From assembly GCA_028023455.1 (NCBI GenBank), contig JAQFVV010006197.1, positions 21,184,653 through 21,248,652 of the forward strand: a stretch of 64,000 nt of DNA. Reading direction: 5' to 3'. The DNA comes from Epiperipatus broadwayi. Taxonomy: Eukaryota; Onychophora; Udeonychophora; Euonychophora; Peripatidae. Each line of letters begins with the position of its first letter. Position 1 is the stretch's first letter. The translations under genes were made by a program, and so were the position numbers. Shown here in pieces: positions 9,521 through 20,468 of the stretch. The notes under the pieces were generated by a model. That model was not told the origin of the DNA. It ran no database searches and saw only the letters and a program-made list of their open reading frames with translations.

Positions 9521-12500
9521 AATTAGTTATAATTTCATTTAATGTATTTCTTTTGTAAAATCATTTCCATTTATTTATTTATTTGTTCTTTAAGTTTTAT
9601 TATGATTTCTGGTTTTCATTAAACTAGTTATATAAATATTAAACTTAAGTCAGGCGTGAATGGCTATATAGATTTGTAAAGTTATATTAGGGGAGGGTAA
9701 TCTTAGGTTATTCATTTCGTAGTTGAATTAGGTCAATGGATTGGTTATAATGGTGTAATTAGTAGATGTAGTACGAGATTCGCTATGGGCAGAATTGCTA
9801 TTATACGCCGCACACTTCTGTTTTGCCTATGGAAGGGATTATAAGACATAGAACGCTGTTCCTTTCGATGGATTTTTTTTTATTGCTCTTCTTGTCTGAT
9901 AGATGTAATATTCCTATCTGACGAGAAGCAGTTTCTTCTCTTAACCTAATTGTGCTGCCGTATTCGTATTACATTGAACACATCGATATATCAGATGGAT
10001 TGAAGTTTGGTTTGACTGCGAACCTTTGGCCTAAGGTTAAACAAGGATTGAATATTTTCTTTTCAAATGCAAATCTATGTAGTCTATTCATACTCTACAC
10101 TCTAAATAAAGATGCATTAAATTTAAGTTGGGTATAGACGCTTGCATGGGTTCGTAAGTGGTTGATTATGTTTTTGGTTTTCATATTCGATCAAAATATA
10201 TATAGACATTTGGTAAATACTGATACCTTACGGTGAGTATCTAAAATGTATTTATTTGGATGTCTTTTAAGTTATTGGTGTTAATGCAAGCATCTTATGG
10301 TAAATGCTATTGGGTTACTTATAAATTTCCCTCTGCAATTGATGGTATCAATGATTTTGTATTTTGATCATTTATGTTTATTTGAAATGTTTTTGACCGT
10401 GGAATTTATGTAACCGATCTATACTCAACATTTTTAAACAAATCTGTGCGAACTAATAATAGTATAAAATTTAAAATGTAAATTAAAAATCTAAAATAAA
10501 AGTTAAAAATAAAGTTAAATGTTAAAGTAAACATATTAAAATAAAAATGTTAAATGTTATATATATATATTGTAACAGTCAAGTTTGTACATTCGCGTAA
10601 CAGAATTCAGAATCCAAGCAAAAGAGACCGAAGCTGACCGGACTAGGACTGTGACATCCCAAGTCTGACCACACTTTAACTCATAAGCCAGGATTCCAAG
10701 ACTCAAGACCCTATGAATGACCACCTTGAAATTACACGTAGTATACCTCTTTCCACACGGCCGACATAGGTCACGGAGAAGCAATAAGACTCTGATAACT
10801 AAAGGAGAGGTTCTTAATTGACTAAAATATATCACTAATCTAATTTAACTTAATGCATAGTTTTCACATATATAGACTATAAATAATAATTAGAATTGGA
10901 TTGAATTAGATCAATAATGAGACAGAGAACGAAATACATTAAATTAATTATATATTTATTTACAATTGGCATGAAATTGATAAGTTTTGCACATTTCAGC
11001 ATCGAATGTACGCAAACATTTGGCAATTCAAAATCACTTTACATAAGTAATCATTAAATTTCATAGATGAGTTGAACATGTGCCCATCTTATGAGTTGCT
11101 TTACAATTAATACATAATCAATCACTACATTATGTCTATAACTCTAGTTAAGCCAAATCCTATTACATTTGTGGCTGGTATATAAATAATTATATTAAAC
11201 TTTGATCATGAATTCATTTACTAAAAACAATATGACTTAATAACGAGCACATAAACCAGCTCAAGTAAGATCGATCGAACATGGCTTCCGAGAGAAAATT
11301 TTCAGAATGCTGAAAGCGTTATGTTAAGGTGGGAGAGTTGGCTGAAATAAGATTTTACCAATGCGCTATGGCACAGGTAAACAATAATAGGAAAAGTCGC
11401 TCTGCGGATGGATGAAATAACTTCAGGGTTCTTGCGACAAACGTCGGTACCCTGTAACCGATCGCAATGCTGCGTGAAAAGGAACATTTTGTTCAGGAAT
11501 GGCGGGAGACTTACGTGCTAACCTGGCCTTGGCTCAGGCTTCGCTACTGCTCTACCCTATAAGAGAAGATGTGCTGGCAACGCCGTGGCTCCATCTTGAG
11601 ATACGTATATTACGTATAGCAGCAAAACGAGAATAATTTTATAAAATAATATCACATCTGCCAAACAAAGAATAGTATATTTCATACTATGAAATACGAG
11701 TTAATAGCATATTAGCTCTATCAAATTGGGACCAGCTCTTGCGTAGCCTGATAATAAATGAAGGAATATTACTACATCTGTACTTTGACATGTTCAATCT
11801 ATTAAGTTACTTATAGATAATAAATATTTAAGGAGGAAAAGTATATTTCTATGGACTTAAGAATTTAAATGTCAAATATACTTATAAATATGATCAAGGC
11901 TAAATTTAATTCTAAATAAAACTATAAGGTTAAGTTTTTAACTGGTTGATCAAAAGAGCCACATTTCACATATTAAATCATTTTAAATAATAAAAAAAGT
12001 AGGATTTCGAAACAGCGCAGAAAGTTGACGCTACAAAGAAATTATACGAAGATTTTCAAATAATATCTTCTTAAAATATACATGAAATTAAGTGCTCACT
12101 GTTTCGAAATATTGGCATATGAAATATAATAAGCATTTAAAATAAAATAAGCAAAGAAATATAGACACAACCGCAGTGATATAACATTAAATTAAATAAT
12201 TTACTTTGAAGTGAATGGAAAATATAAATAAGTCAGATTATTTAAACTTTAACACATTAAATTTTGATAGCAATTGACATATTTAAAATATTAAATGGAT
12301 TTTAAGTTTTGATTACATTTAGCTTTATCATTATTTTAAAAAGAGAGTTAGCTAACTTATATAGATATATTTACATTTAGAATTACACAGAGCTCTGCGG
12401 TTTGAAAAATAAAACGGTACCGGTATTATTTATCTGGACTGCAAGTTCTTGGCTGTAGTTTTGGTGAATTTTACTCGGCGGCTGATGGCATCATCTTTCC

Positions 12501-13990
12501 CATTCTGTTAGGCTTATCTCTTCTATCGGCATGATGGTGGTTTAGGCATTTCGACGAGAGAAACCCCGTTCTCCCGCGGAGTAACAGCAACAAGATGCCC
12601 GCTTTTAGCCGGACATGTTAAACATTAACAATTGTGAATACTGGCTGCAATTCTCACTAACAATATGGCTCTCTATATGTTAAAAATACAGAGTATTTAT
12701 ATCTTTTCCTTATCGGAATCTCTCGCCTCAAGACTCACTAAACTCAGGAATTTAATTAAATAACTTTCAATTTATAATCCAGATCTTAGATAACTTACGT
12801 TAGAAACATTCCATAAGCTATTATAATAATTAAGATTTTTCGTTGCAAACAATTGTCCAATTTAGATTTTAAAATAACTTACTCTTATCTAAGGAGATTT
12901 TAATTAGTAAATTTTGAACTAGTTTTACTTTTTACGAATTCCAGGTGTGGTTGTTAATGACACTTGTTTACAATCAAAAATCTTTTAATTACTTGACCAG
13001 CTTTTATTTTTAATCTTATATATAATAGAAACTCTTTCTATTTAAAACAACTTTTTAACATTTTTTTAAAACGAAAATATTTTTAACATATTTATTTAAA
13101 ATAATTTACAAACATTTTGATATAGCTTTTAAATATATTTTCGAGAAACTTTTTCCCTGAAATATATTTAAAACAAGAAATCTTTTAACAATTTTTAAAG
13201 ACATTTAATATTATTTTTAGATACTGGCTTTTACATATTTGCAATCATGTCTTTCTTCTATATAGCACAGATTATATATCCACATACGAAATTACAATAC
13301 TAAACAACAAAATTAATAATTTACACTTAACTTAAATAATATAACGAATATTTTTAGAAATATTAAATAAATTTAGTATGCTATAATTTTACTAATCCTA
13401 TCTAATTATAGCGTTGGTTCGCATGCAAATATATAATGCTGTTTAGACAGACATGAACTAATTTTAAATTTATTAACATTTAAATAGGTTCGAACTTAGC
13501 ACAGATGAGAGTGTCATTAGGTTTGATGGTGAAACGATAGGGGCTTGGAAAGTTATCGTTTCAATATATATGTGCGTAAATAAATTTTTTTATGTTAATT
13601 ACTGGCAGTGGCTTATTTTATTTATTTTTTAATATTGAAATATAATTAGATAAGATATTATATTATTAAATCTCTGCTACTCCCTGAGCTAGTGACTTGG
13701 GCTAACGACCGGAATCAAAATTTAAAAAAAAAAAAAATTTTTTTTTTTTTTTACTTACGTATCTGCCTACTTTATAAATTTTTATAGGTTCAAATGCCTA
13801 GATGGCGCCCTGTAGTGCAGATCATGTTAAGTCTATTCGCCGGATCGTTACAGTAGTGTGAATAAAAAAATTTGCTAACAAGGGCTCTGAAAGCGCTAAG
13901 TCTGTAAATTAGAATATATATAAAAAGCCTACAAATTATTACATAAAAAGTTTCACCACAATGCATCAGCATATTATTAATAAGTACAAT
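9521..13990. other. less AT-rich block of unknown origin
   Basis: Within this block, 9640-10140, 10580-10830, 11260-11620 and 12390-12630 are clearly richer in G+C than their surroundings and contain CpG-bearing words (for example GCCGCACAC, CACGGCCGACA, CGCCGTGGC, CCCGCGGAG). No long ORF, splice pattern, LTR pair or TIR was found by eye. It may be one or more old, decayed elements or exon-like remnants. An A(14)T(15) palindrome lies at 13724-13752. Confidence 0.35.
9888..9928. repeat. 15-bp stem hairpin
   Basis: CTTCTTGTCTGATAG (9888-9902) and CTATCTGACGAGAAG (9914-9928) pair over 15 bp with one mismatch and one wobble, across an 11-nt loop. The arm contains the same TCCTATCTGAC word as 9496-9506. 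Function is unknown. Confidence 0.5.
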
Positions 13991-15315
13991 AGGTTAGTTA
14001 AGATCAAGTGATTATATTGTTGTTTGTGTGATGTCTGAATGTTTTTATTTTGTTCAGAAAAAATTAAAGTTATGCAAAATGTTTTTACAAATAAAATATA
14101 TTATCCTTCTTTTTATGCTTAGCAGCTTTAAATCATAGTATATCTTGCAGATAGCTTTTCAATATTTTTTATTTCTGGTGGCAACTTTTTGGGCTATTTA
14201 TGAGTAAACTCACAGAACTAATATATTATACACTCATATTAATCCAATCAGTTTTTTGTTTCTATTGCCAAATATTAAATTAAATAGCTTTAATTTTCTG
14301 AATTTTCTTGACCTAAATCTCTTTTGTCAAAAAAACAACAAGAAGATACCAGCAGTTACAATAGAACATTATAACTAAGTTCAAAGAATGATCAATAGCT
14401 AATCAAGAACTTTGAAGCCAGCGTAAAGAATCAATCAACTGAGCAACATATTCAAAGCTGACAAGAAGATGAAAAAAAAAAAAAGATAGTTCTTAGCATA
14501 GTTTCTTCTTAAATCACCTGCAAACAATTATCTATGTGTTCAGCATTTATAGTCAACAATTTATTTCCACCATAATTTTTATTTAGAGAATAAAACAAAA
14601 AGAAAAAATGCTAATAACTTTGATCTCGTAATAGTCTGAAAGTCTGGTGAATGTTATTTTCTTTTTGTTATTCCTGTGAGGACATCTGGAAAGGTCTTTG
14701 TTTTACAGTTGGGCTATATTAAGGCTGATAGATTTTTATTGACAATGAGTGAATATGAACCTTTTTTTTTTTTATCTAAGAAAAGGAAATAAATAAACTT
14801 TACATCAATAAAAAAAGTATGTGTGATGTCTGTTAATAAGTTATAACCCATAATTACTGTGTGATTTAGGGTTAGAGTGTCTATTCCGGAGTTCAAGGTC
14901 CATGCTACTGCAGTTCCAATTCTATCATTTCAAGCTCTCAATTTTTTTTATGAAATTCCAAACAATAAACCACTAGATTTTTTTTTATTAGTACAATTTC
15001 ATTTTAAAATTTTTATAATGCTGAAAATAGAGCTGATTTTTGTTTTCCATCTTAAGTGTACTTTATTTCAGATATCCTTAAATAATCTTAATACTTTGTA
15101 TTGGTGCTATCAATTGTATAATCACTTTTTTGTTTGTTTGAAAATATTGTACTATTGTTCCTATTTAAATTATTTGGTACTTACATATTAATCCATGATT
15201 GACATGTCACATATGTATTAGTCCAGCAATAATTTTCTAATCTTGCGATTTAGGAAAATAATGTCTCTATGGGAACTTCTGGTAAACTTAATTGATCAAT
15301 TAAAGATTTATTGAA
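13991..15315. other. AT-rich stretch, no gene seen
   Basis: A 104-codon open stretch at 14877-15191 is rich in Phe, Leu, Tyr and Ile. This is what AT-rich DNA gives by chance, and no motif is visible. Confidence 0.4.
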
Positions 15316-15503
15316 AAAATGATGACCTATAACTTTATTTACTGGAAATAAAATAAATGCCTACTAACACACATTTACATTTTTTGTGAGAAATCATCTT
15401 CCGCCATTTATATTTATAAAGATTTTTTTTGAAAAATGGCCACATAACTTTATTTAGTGGAAATGAAACAAACAGGCATTTACATTTTTAGCAAGAATTG
15501 ATC
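15316..15503. repeat. diverged tandem duplication, period about 113 bp
   Basis: The segment with ATAACTTTATTTACTGG followed by CATTTACATTTTTTG is repeated as ATAACTTTATTTAGTGG followed by GCATTTACATTTTTAG. The copies share roughly 75-80 percent by eye. Confidence 0.55.
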
Positions 15504-16321
15504 TTTCAACAAGTAAACTTTTAACAATATAAATTTATTACAAGTGATAACCAAATATGTATATACATTTATATAACTTCACAATTCTATCCATTTGCAA
15601 AATGTTGTTTCTTAGCACCACTGTGACAGACTGAAGTTTCTTACCTTACAAATGGTAATTTTCTTTCAACAGTCCTGAATGAAACAGCATCATTGTTCAA
15701 ACTGTGTATATAACGTGCCAAATTTTAATTGTTTACTTTTGGAAAAAATACTACACACATTCACTTTCCTGTGTACATTTTACTTCCACTAGGTGCATCG
15801 ATTACTCATGCCAGCATTCTTTTATGACATGCAATATAGGTTAAAATGTAAAATGATGAGAAAAGCCAACATTTTGACTAATTACTTTCTTCTCATGAAA
15901 ATATTGTATAATATTTACTTACAAAAGTAATTCATTTCATTTTTAAAAGATTGTAAATGTGTTTAATTTGGTCTTTATATATACATTTGTCTGTGTTTTG
16001 GCGACTTTCCTCAATGATAGACTAATATGTAAGTACCAATTATTTTTATTAATGCTTATATAAATAATTATTATTTGACAGGTTATTTTCTTAGGAAACA
16101 TATGATATTCAAGAAATGAAGATGGCAGATTGATCTTTAGCTCTTAAGTTCACCTCTCTACTACTGGACTAAAATTGTAGAGGACATGTAAAGGATGGGA
16201 TTCTTAAACTAGTAGTCTTTTTAAATATAAATCCTTAATGTGGGATGCCGTCTTCTGTGGATCATTTTGTTTATTCTATTTACCCCAAATTTAGTCATTT
16301 AAACTTTTTTATGGAAGATTT

Positions 16322-16636
16322 AGCAAACAAGGGATACCGTGGCTAAATGTAATCTTCTCTTATAGTGTGATAATGCCACTCATTGTACACTATATTCGGG
16401 AGATTTTTACCTTTCACAAACAGTTATTCACAAAAAGAGTTGCCTTTGTTTCGTAATGTCTTATTAGTAATATGTATTAGCAAACAAGGAATACCATGGC
16501 TAAATATAATCTTTTCTTATAGTGTCATAATGCCACTCATTGTACACTGTATTCTGGAGATTTACCCTTCACAAACAGTTATTCACAAAAAGTTTACTTT
16601 TTTTTCTTAATGTCTTATTAGTAATATGTATATTGA
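16322..16636. repeat. tandem duplication, period 157 bp
   Basis: Two head-to-tail copies start AGCAAACAAGG at 16322 and 16479 and run to TTATTAGTAATATGTAT. They share about 90 percent by eye. Overlapping chance ORFs at 16383-16761 come from this duplication. Confidence 0.8.
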
Positions 16637-16639
16637 TCA

Positions 16640-17585
16640 ACTATATATATATATTATTGGCTATAGCTGATGATAAATGTGTTAACAAAACATTTCAAAC
16701 TGTGCGTGCAGAGGGAGAGGAGTTAAGAGTAAACATAAACACCATTTTTTTGACTAATTAAACTTTTTTATGTGAGAATGTTATTTCTATGATTATCGAA
16801 GTTAATACCATGTCAGCATTTAACAACAACAGTTTTTTAAATGAGTGTTATAATCCTTTTTTTAAAAAATATCTAATGACTAATTTTCCAATTACATCAC
16901 ATATAAATTGTGGACTCCAATTTAAATGTAATATCACAATGATATTTAAATGTTTTTATTCAATAGATGAATAGTAGGAAGAAGCGAATGGAATATGAAC
17001 GTTTTCCTGAGACAATGTCTGTGTGGAGAAAAAATCTAAACAAAACTGAAATAAGTAAAATTAGAAGTCTAAACAAATACAAAATAAGTAATTTATTTTA
17101 ATTAAGTATTATATATAAAAATGATCAGACAAAACCAAAGTTCTATATACCAAAACAATAATGCTACTACAACCATCTGAAAATACGTGTTCCAGATCCC
17201 AGGTTGGAAAACATTGCTCCAATGATCCTTTTAAAAAAATTATGAAATTTTCATTGCGTGAAAATTATCTCATTATCCTTTTGGTTATCCCCCCCCTCCC
17301 CCAAATAAAAATATTATCTGATCTCTTATTTATTTGAATAACTATTTCAATTTTTAAATACATATTTAACGTTTATTTAGTTTTCCTTTACTTGTAATTC
17401 CGCAAGTCAAAACAAATTGAACTTTATTTACAACAATAGATCACATGACAATTAGTTTCGATTATTAAAAAAAAGGGACAAAATGTCAAACTAAAGCGTA
17501 ATGAATAAATTATCGATTTTAATTTTAATTTTTTTCTAATAGAAAAGTTTTATACATTTTAAAAATATTATTAAATTGTGATCAT
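16640..17585. other. AT-rich stretch, no gene seen
   Basis: No recognisable gene or repeat is seen. A CCCCCCCTCCCCC tract lies at about 17290-17302. Confidence 0.45.
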
Positions 17586-17590
17586 TACGT

Positions 17591-17715
17591 TTGTGGCCTG
17601 CGTGGTTTAGTGCAGGGATAGAGTGAATCGACGTGCTCAGGTTCTCAGATCAATTCCGGCTATGAGACTTCCGGCACTCGAACTTATGAACTTTCCAGCC
17701 ACAAAATCATTCGAT
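17591..17715 (+). repeat. older tRNA-like SINE, family G, best-preserved copy
   Basis: GGCCTGCGTGGTTTAGTGC followed by a box B-like GGTTCTCAGATCAATTCC, then CCGGCACTCGAACTTATG. The layout is a tRNA-like head plus a short conserved tail. Diverged copies on either strand at 26222, 28884, 29452, 30540 and 61450 share the segment equivalent to 'TCACTTCTGGTGCTTGAA'. The copies are much more divergent than family S, so the family is older. The 3' end is not clearly defined. Confidence 0.55.
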
Positions 17716-17889
17716 TATTAGTATTAAGTGTGTATATTAACAGGCATTAGATATCCGATCTGCATAAAATGTGAATTCATTATAAAAGTTACATCTACTG
17801 ATGTTAAAGGAATTTGAATTAATTACAAAACGATATCTTTAGAATTTTAAAATATAATGGAGATATGTTTGCTTCAAAAATTTATCATC

Positions 17890-18485
17890 ATTTTCAGTTG
17901 CTATCGATTCAGTGCAGAATGGTGTCTCTTAGTTTAAACCAGTTACTCTGATTTCTAGCTTCTCCATAATCACCGGTAAACTTTCTTATTTCATCCATCC
18001 ATCTGACATGTGGTCTCTTTCTAGATATTTTACAATCTTTTAGAAACTGGTGTAAAATTTCAAATGTTCATTTATTATTATCTCGTCCAGAAATATGTCC
18101 AGCCCAACTCAACTTCAGTTTCTTAATTCTTTCTAATGTCAGCAACGCCTATTTGTTCTCTTATCCATGTATTTCATTTTTGATTTCTTTTATTATGTTA
18201 GCATGCATCTCTCTATAATTCTTTCAGTTATCTGAAGTCTCTGTATTGCTCTTTTGTTAAGTGTCCAAGTCTTAAATCCAAAGTAAGAACTAGTAAAATA
18301 GTCATTTCAAATACATAGGTATATTTTCTTTTAATACTTAAGTTATTTCTACCAAATGCATTCCATCCTAGTTTAATTCTATAATTATTTGTCTGAAGGT
18401 TTGTAATGATAGTATATTATAAGATGTGATATGTTGGACTATTTCCATCATTTTTATGAGTGAATGTTGAATGTATAAAAAATTT
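17890..18485 (-). pseudogene. RTE-type LINE, C-terminal part of reverse transcriptase ORF
   Basis: On the minus strand, with frameshifts and stops, the order is: IRLGWNAFGRNNLSIKRK, VLTFGFKTWTLNKRAIQRL, KLKLSWAGHISGRDNN, CKISRKRPHVRWMDEIRK, then GEARNQSNWFKLRD. These are the hallmark blocks after the RT domain of RTE/BovB-like LINEs ('LTYGAETWTL...', 'WAGHIARR..NRW', 'GRP..RW.D...'). The element ends in a TGAAAATGATGATAAA tail typical of RTE 3' microsatellites. The upstream RT blocks lie at 18672-18854 and 19776-19990, so this is one copy of about 1.2 kb split by later insertions. It is not functional. Confidence 0.8.
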
Positions 18486-18515
18486 TAAACTTTGTTTAAA
18501 CTTTCAAATACAAAC

Positions 18516-18614
18516 AACTTGTTAGTAATAACACACAAATAGACAATACAGGTTAATAATTACACACCTGTATTTACTAACCTGTATTGTCTATTTGTGT
18601 GTTCTTACTAAGTT
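18516..18614. repeat. near-perfect fold-back, arms about 38 bp
   Basis: Arms at 18516-18555 and 18578-18614 pair almost perfectly (each holds CACACAAATAGACAATACAGG or its complement). The spacer is about 22 nt. It sits inside the LINE remnant, directly against the SINE fragment at 18612, so it is probably a separate short inverted-repeat insertion. Confidence 0.7.
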
Positions 18615-18671
18615 GTCCTGGGTTAGCAGGTTCGCTTCCTGGATGATGCTATGACACATGAGAGAAAAAAA
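18612..18671 (+). repeat. tRNA-derived SINE family S, 5'-truncated
   Basis: Only the 3' half is present: GTTGTCCTGGGTTAGCAGG, box B GGTTCGCTTCC, GATGATGCTATGACACATG and an A-rich tail. It is inserted within the RTE LINE remnant. Confidence 0.75.
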
Positions 18672-18854
18672 ATATGAATGACTTAAATAATCTTGATCAT
18701 TTTATTCTTTTAGCTTCCCATTTTAATCCACAAAATATTTCTTGTAAAACTGCTATAAAATATTTTGAAAATATAGAATCACTACCATACACACTTATCT
18801 ATATTAATCTTATTATCAACATGTACTCTAATCATTGCTGTTGTATTTTGATAC
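18672..18854 (-). pseudogene. RTE-type LINE, RT core fragment (3' of element C)
   Basis: Minus-strand reading: FLKNMYQNTTAMIRVHVDNK followed by INIDKCVW, corresponding to the RT block '..YENT...VRV......I..GVRQGD'. Farther on is AVLQEIFCGLKWEAKRIK, which matches the block before 'LRFADDI' in RTE reverse transcriptases. Stops and frameshifts are present and the FADD motif itself is lost. It joins 19776-19990 across the inserted C element, whose 13-bp target duplication falls exactly in the codons FLKN. Confidence 0.7.
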
Positions 18855-18974
18855 ATATTCTTTAGGATTGATAAAAAATCAAGTCAGATGATCTAATTTT
18901 AATAAAGCTCATATTTACAAATGTTATATACAGAGTAAGTTAAAAACAAACTCTTAACAAGCTTCAAAAATACC

Positions 18975-19027
18975 CTCAACCTCAGACCGCAGTTTCTGCC
19001 TCTAGCGTCATCAGTGAGGTGCTAGGG
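18975..19027 (-). ncRNA. type C hammerhead ribozyme (inverted monomer)
   Basis: Minus strand: ACCUCA, CUGAUGA (19008-19014), short stem II CGCUAGAGGCA, GAAA, stem III CUGCGG, UC, then UGAGGU. The predicted cleavage is between 18984 and 18985. Stem I ACCUCA/UGAGGU has 6 bp. Stem III is C-G plus U-G closing a 2-nt loop. The core is intact. Confidence 0.8.
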
Positions 19028-19293
19028 AATAAAAATACTAGAACTAGTCTAGCATTTTATTAATGCCTAACTATTGAGAAGAAAATCTGAAACTTTCAGA
19101 CATTTAAATGTCCAAAAATCCAGCTATCTAACTCAAATAGCAGTATGGGACTGAACCAAATTCAGATACACCATATATTAATAGATCTAGCAATATAAAA
19201 TCGCCAAAGCCTTAATAGCAAAAAACTAGAATTAAATTGATAAAAAATCAAGTCATTGATAAATGCTAGACTAGTTCTAGTATTTTTATTCCC

Positions 19294-19345
19294 TAACACC
19301 TCACTGATGACGCTAGATGCAGAAACCGCAGTCTGAGGTTGAGAG
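19294..19345 (+). ncRNA. type C hammerhead ribozyme (first tandem copy)
   Basis: ACCUCA, CUGAUGA (19304-19310), CGCUAGAUGCA, GAAA (19322-19325), CCGCAG, UC, then UGAGGU. Predicted cleavage follows 19333. The core bases are intact. Stem III CCGCAG has only one Watson-Crick pair, so activity may be reduced. Confidence 0.8.
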
Positions 19346-19663
19346 TATTTTTGAAGCTTGTTAAGAGTTTGTTTTTAACTTACTCTATATATAACATTTG
19401 TAAATATGAGCTTTATTAAAATTAGGTCATCTGACTTGATTTTTTATCAATTTAATTTTAATTTTTTGCTATTAAGGCTTTGGCGATTTTATATTGCTAG
19501 AGCTATTAATATATGGTGTATCTGAATTTGGTTCAGTCCCATACTGCTCTTTGAGTTAGATAGCTGGATTTTTGGACATTTAAATGTCTGAAAGTTTCAG
19601 ATTTTCTTCTCAATAGTTAGGCATTGATAAAATGCTAGACTAGTTCTAGTATTTTTATTCCCT

Positions 19664-19712
19664 AGCACCTCACTGATGACGCTAGAGGCAGAAACCGCGG
19701 TCTGAGATTGAG
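19664..19712 (+). ncRNA. type C hammerhead ribozyme (second tandem copy)
   Basis: ACCUCA, CUGAUGA (19673-19679), stem II GCU/GGC around AGA, GAAA (19691-19694), stem III CCGCGG (2 bp, 2-nt loop), UC, then UGAGAU. Predicted cleavage follows 19702. All core positions match consensus. Stem I has one C-A mismatch. The very short stem III resembles published animal hammerheads of PLEs and satellites. Confidence 0.82.
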
Positions 19713-19775
19713 AGTATTTTTGAAGCTTGTTAATAGTTTGTTTTTAACTTACTCTATATATAATATTCTTTAGGA

Positions 19776-19990
19776 ATATGGCAATATCCTGGGGGTCATG
19801 ATAGTCCAAAAAAATTTTAATTGTAGTGGGAATGCTTATAGAATCAAATGCTTTTTTATGGTCTCATATTCATTGATTCTTTTTACAAATTTTCAAGTAA
19901 TTTTAGGATTTTTTTAAAGTAATTATCCCAAAACAAATCTGTTTACCATCCAGTTATTTGATAACAAAATGAACAAAAGACCATTGAAAA
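19776..19990 (-). pseudogene. RTE-type LINE, RT motif A fragment (5' of element C)
   Basis: The minus strand reads DHKKAFDSI at about 19838-19864, the RT motif A region ('ID+.KAFDS+') of RTE-like reverse transcriptases. It continues SIPTTIKIFLDYHD and IAIFLKN into the target duplication of element C. Beyond about 19990 homology cannot be followed. Several stops are present. Confidence 0.65.
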
Positions 19991-20189
19991 TTCTCACCAA
20001 GTTGCAATTGACTAGCTTGATCAATACTATCTTCTTCATAGAGTTTTTGACGAGATCATCATTTAAAAATAGACTTTTAAAGACTGTTTTATTATTTTTA
20101 CTATTACTATAAAAATAGATAAGAAGCTGGTATATAAAGGTGTTATGTATTCCGACCAGCAACAAATTAAACTAAATAACCGATTATTA

Positions 20190-20468
20190 TAATTAATTAA
20201 TTCAATAGATAGGAAGGTCCAACAATGCTGGAAAGATGATAAAATTATAACTACTTTACAGATTTACTGCTTAGCATCACTTTTGATTACATCTGTCATA
20301 TTCACAGCACTCAGATAGGCATGTAGAAAAAAGAACTTATAGATTGAGTAATATGCAAGTTTGTGAATTTATATACTAAAATTAGAGCTAAGATCTAAAT
20401 CTGTAAAGTAGTTATAATTCTATAATCTTTTCTGCACGGTGGACCTTTCCTATCTATTAAATGAATAA
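20190..20468. repeat. fold-back MITE-like element, arms about 70 bp
   Basis: AATAGATAGGAAGGTCC (from about 20203) through ATTATAACTACTTTACAG is matched inverted at 20398-20465, ending GGTGGACCTTTCCTATC. The central part is about 130 bp. Termini near TTAATTCAATAG and CTATTAAATGAA suggest a small nonautonomous element. Superfamily is unknown and there is no ORF. Confidence 0.65.

Larger units (their letters stand above)
18868..19762 (+). mobile_element. HHR repeat family C: inverted plus tandem monomers (retrozyme-like)
   Basis: The element is flanked by a perfect 13-bp duplication ATATTCTTTAGGA (18855-18867 and 19763-19775), inserted in an RTE reverse-transcriptase relic. It has three parts: an inverted monomer (18868 to about 19254), a complete forward monomer (about 19255-19622) and a partial forward monomer (19623-19762) ending CTTACTCTATATATA. 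Each contains a hammerhead: minus at 18975-19027, plus at 19294-19345 and 19664-19712. The two plus-strand cleavage sites are 369 nt apart, so a transcript could release a 369-nt unit. There is no ORF, so it must depend on other machinery. Monomers are over 90 percent alike by eye, so the insertion is fairly young. Confidence 0.8.

Noticed and set aside
13801-13815. Retroviral-type primer-binding site (TGGCGCCCTG)
   Set aside because: There is no LTR pair, no polypurine tract and no gag-pol remnant nearby. A single short match is not enough.
14877-15191. 104-codon plus-strand ORF
   Set aside because: Composition is Phe/Leu/Tyr/Ile-rich as expected of AT-rich noncoding DNA, with no motif, no start context and no homologous-looking block.
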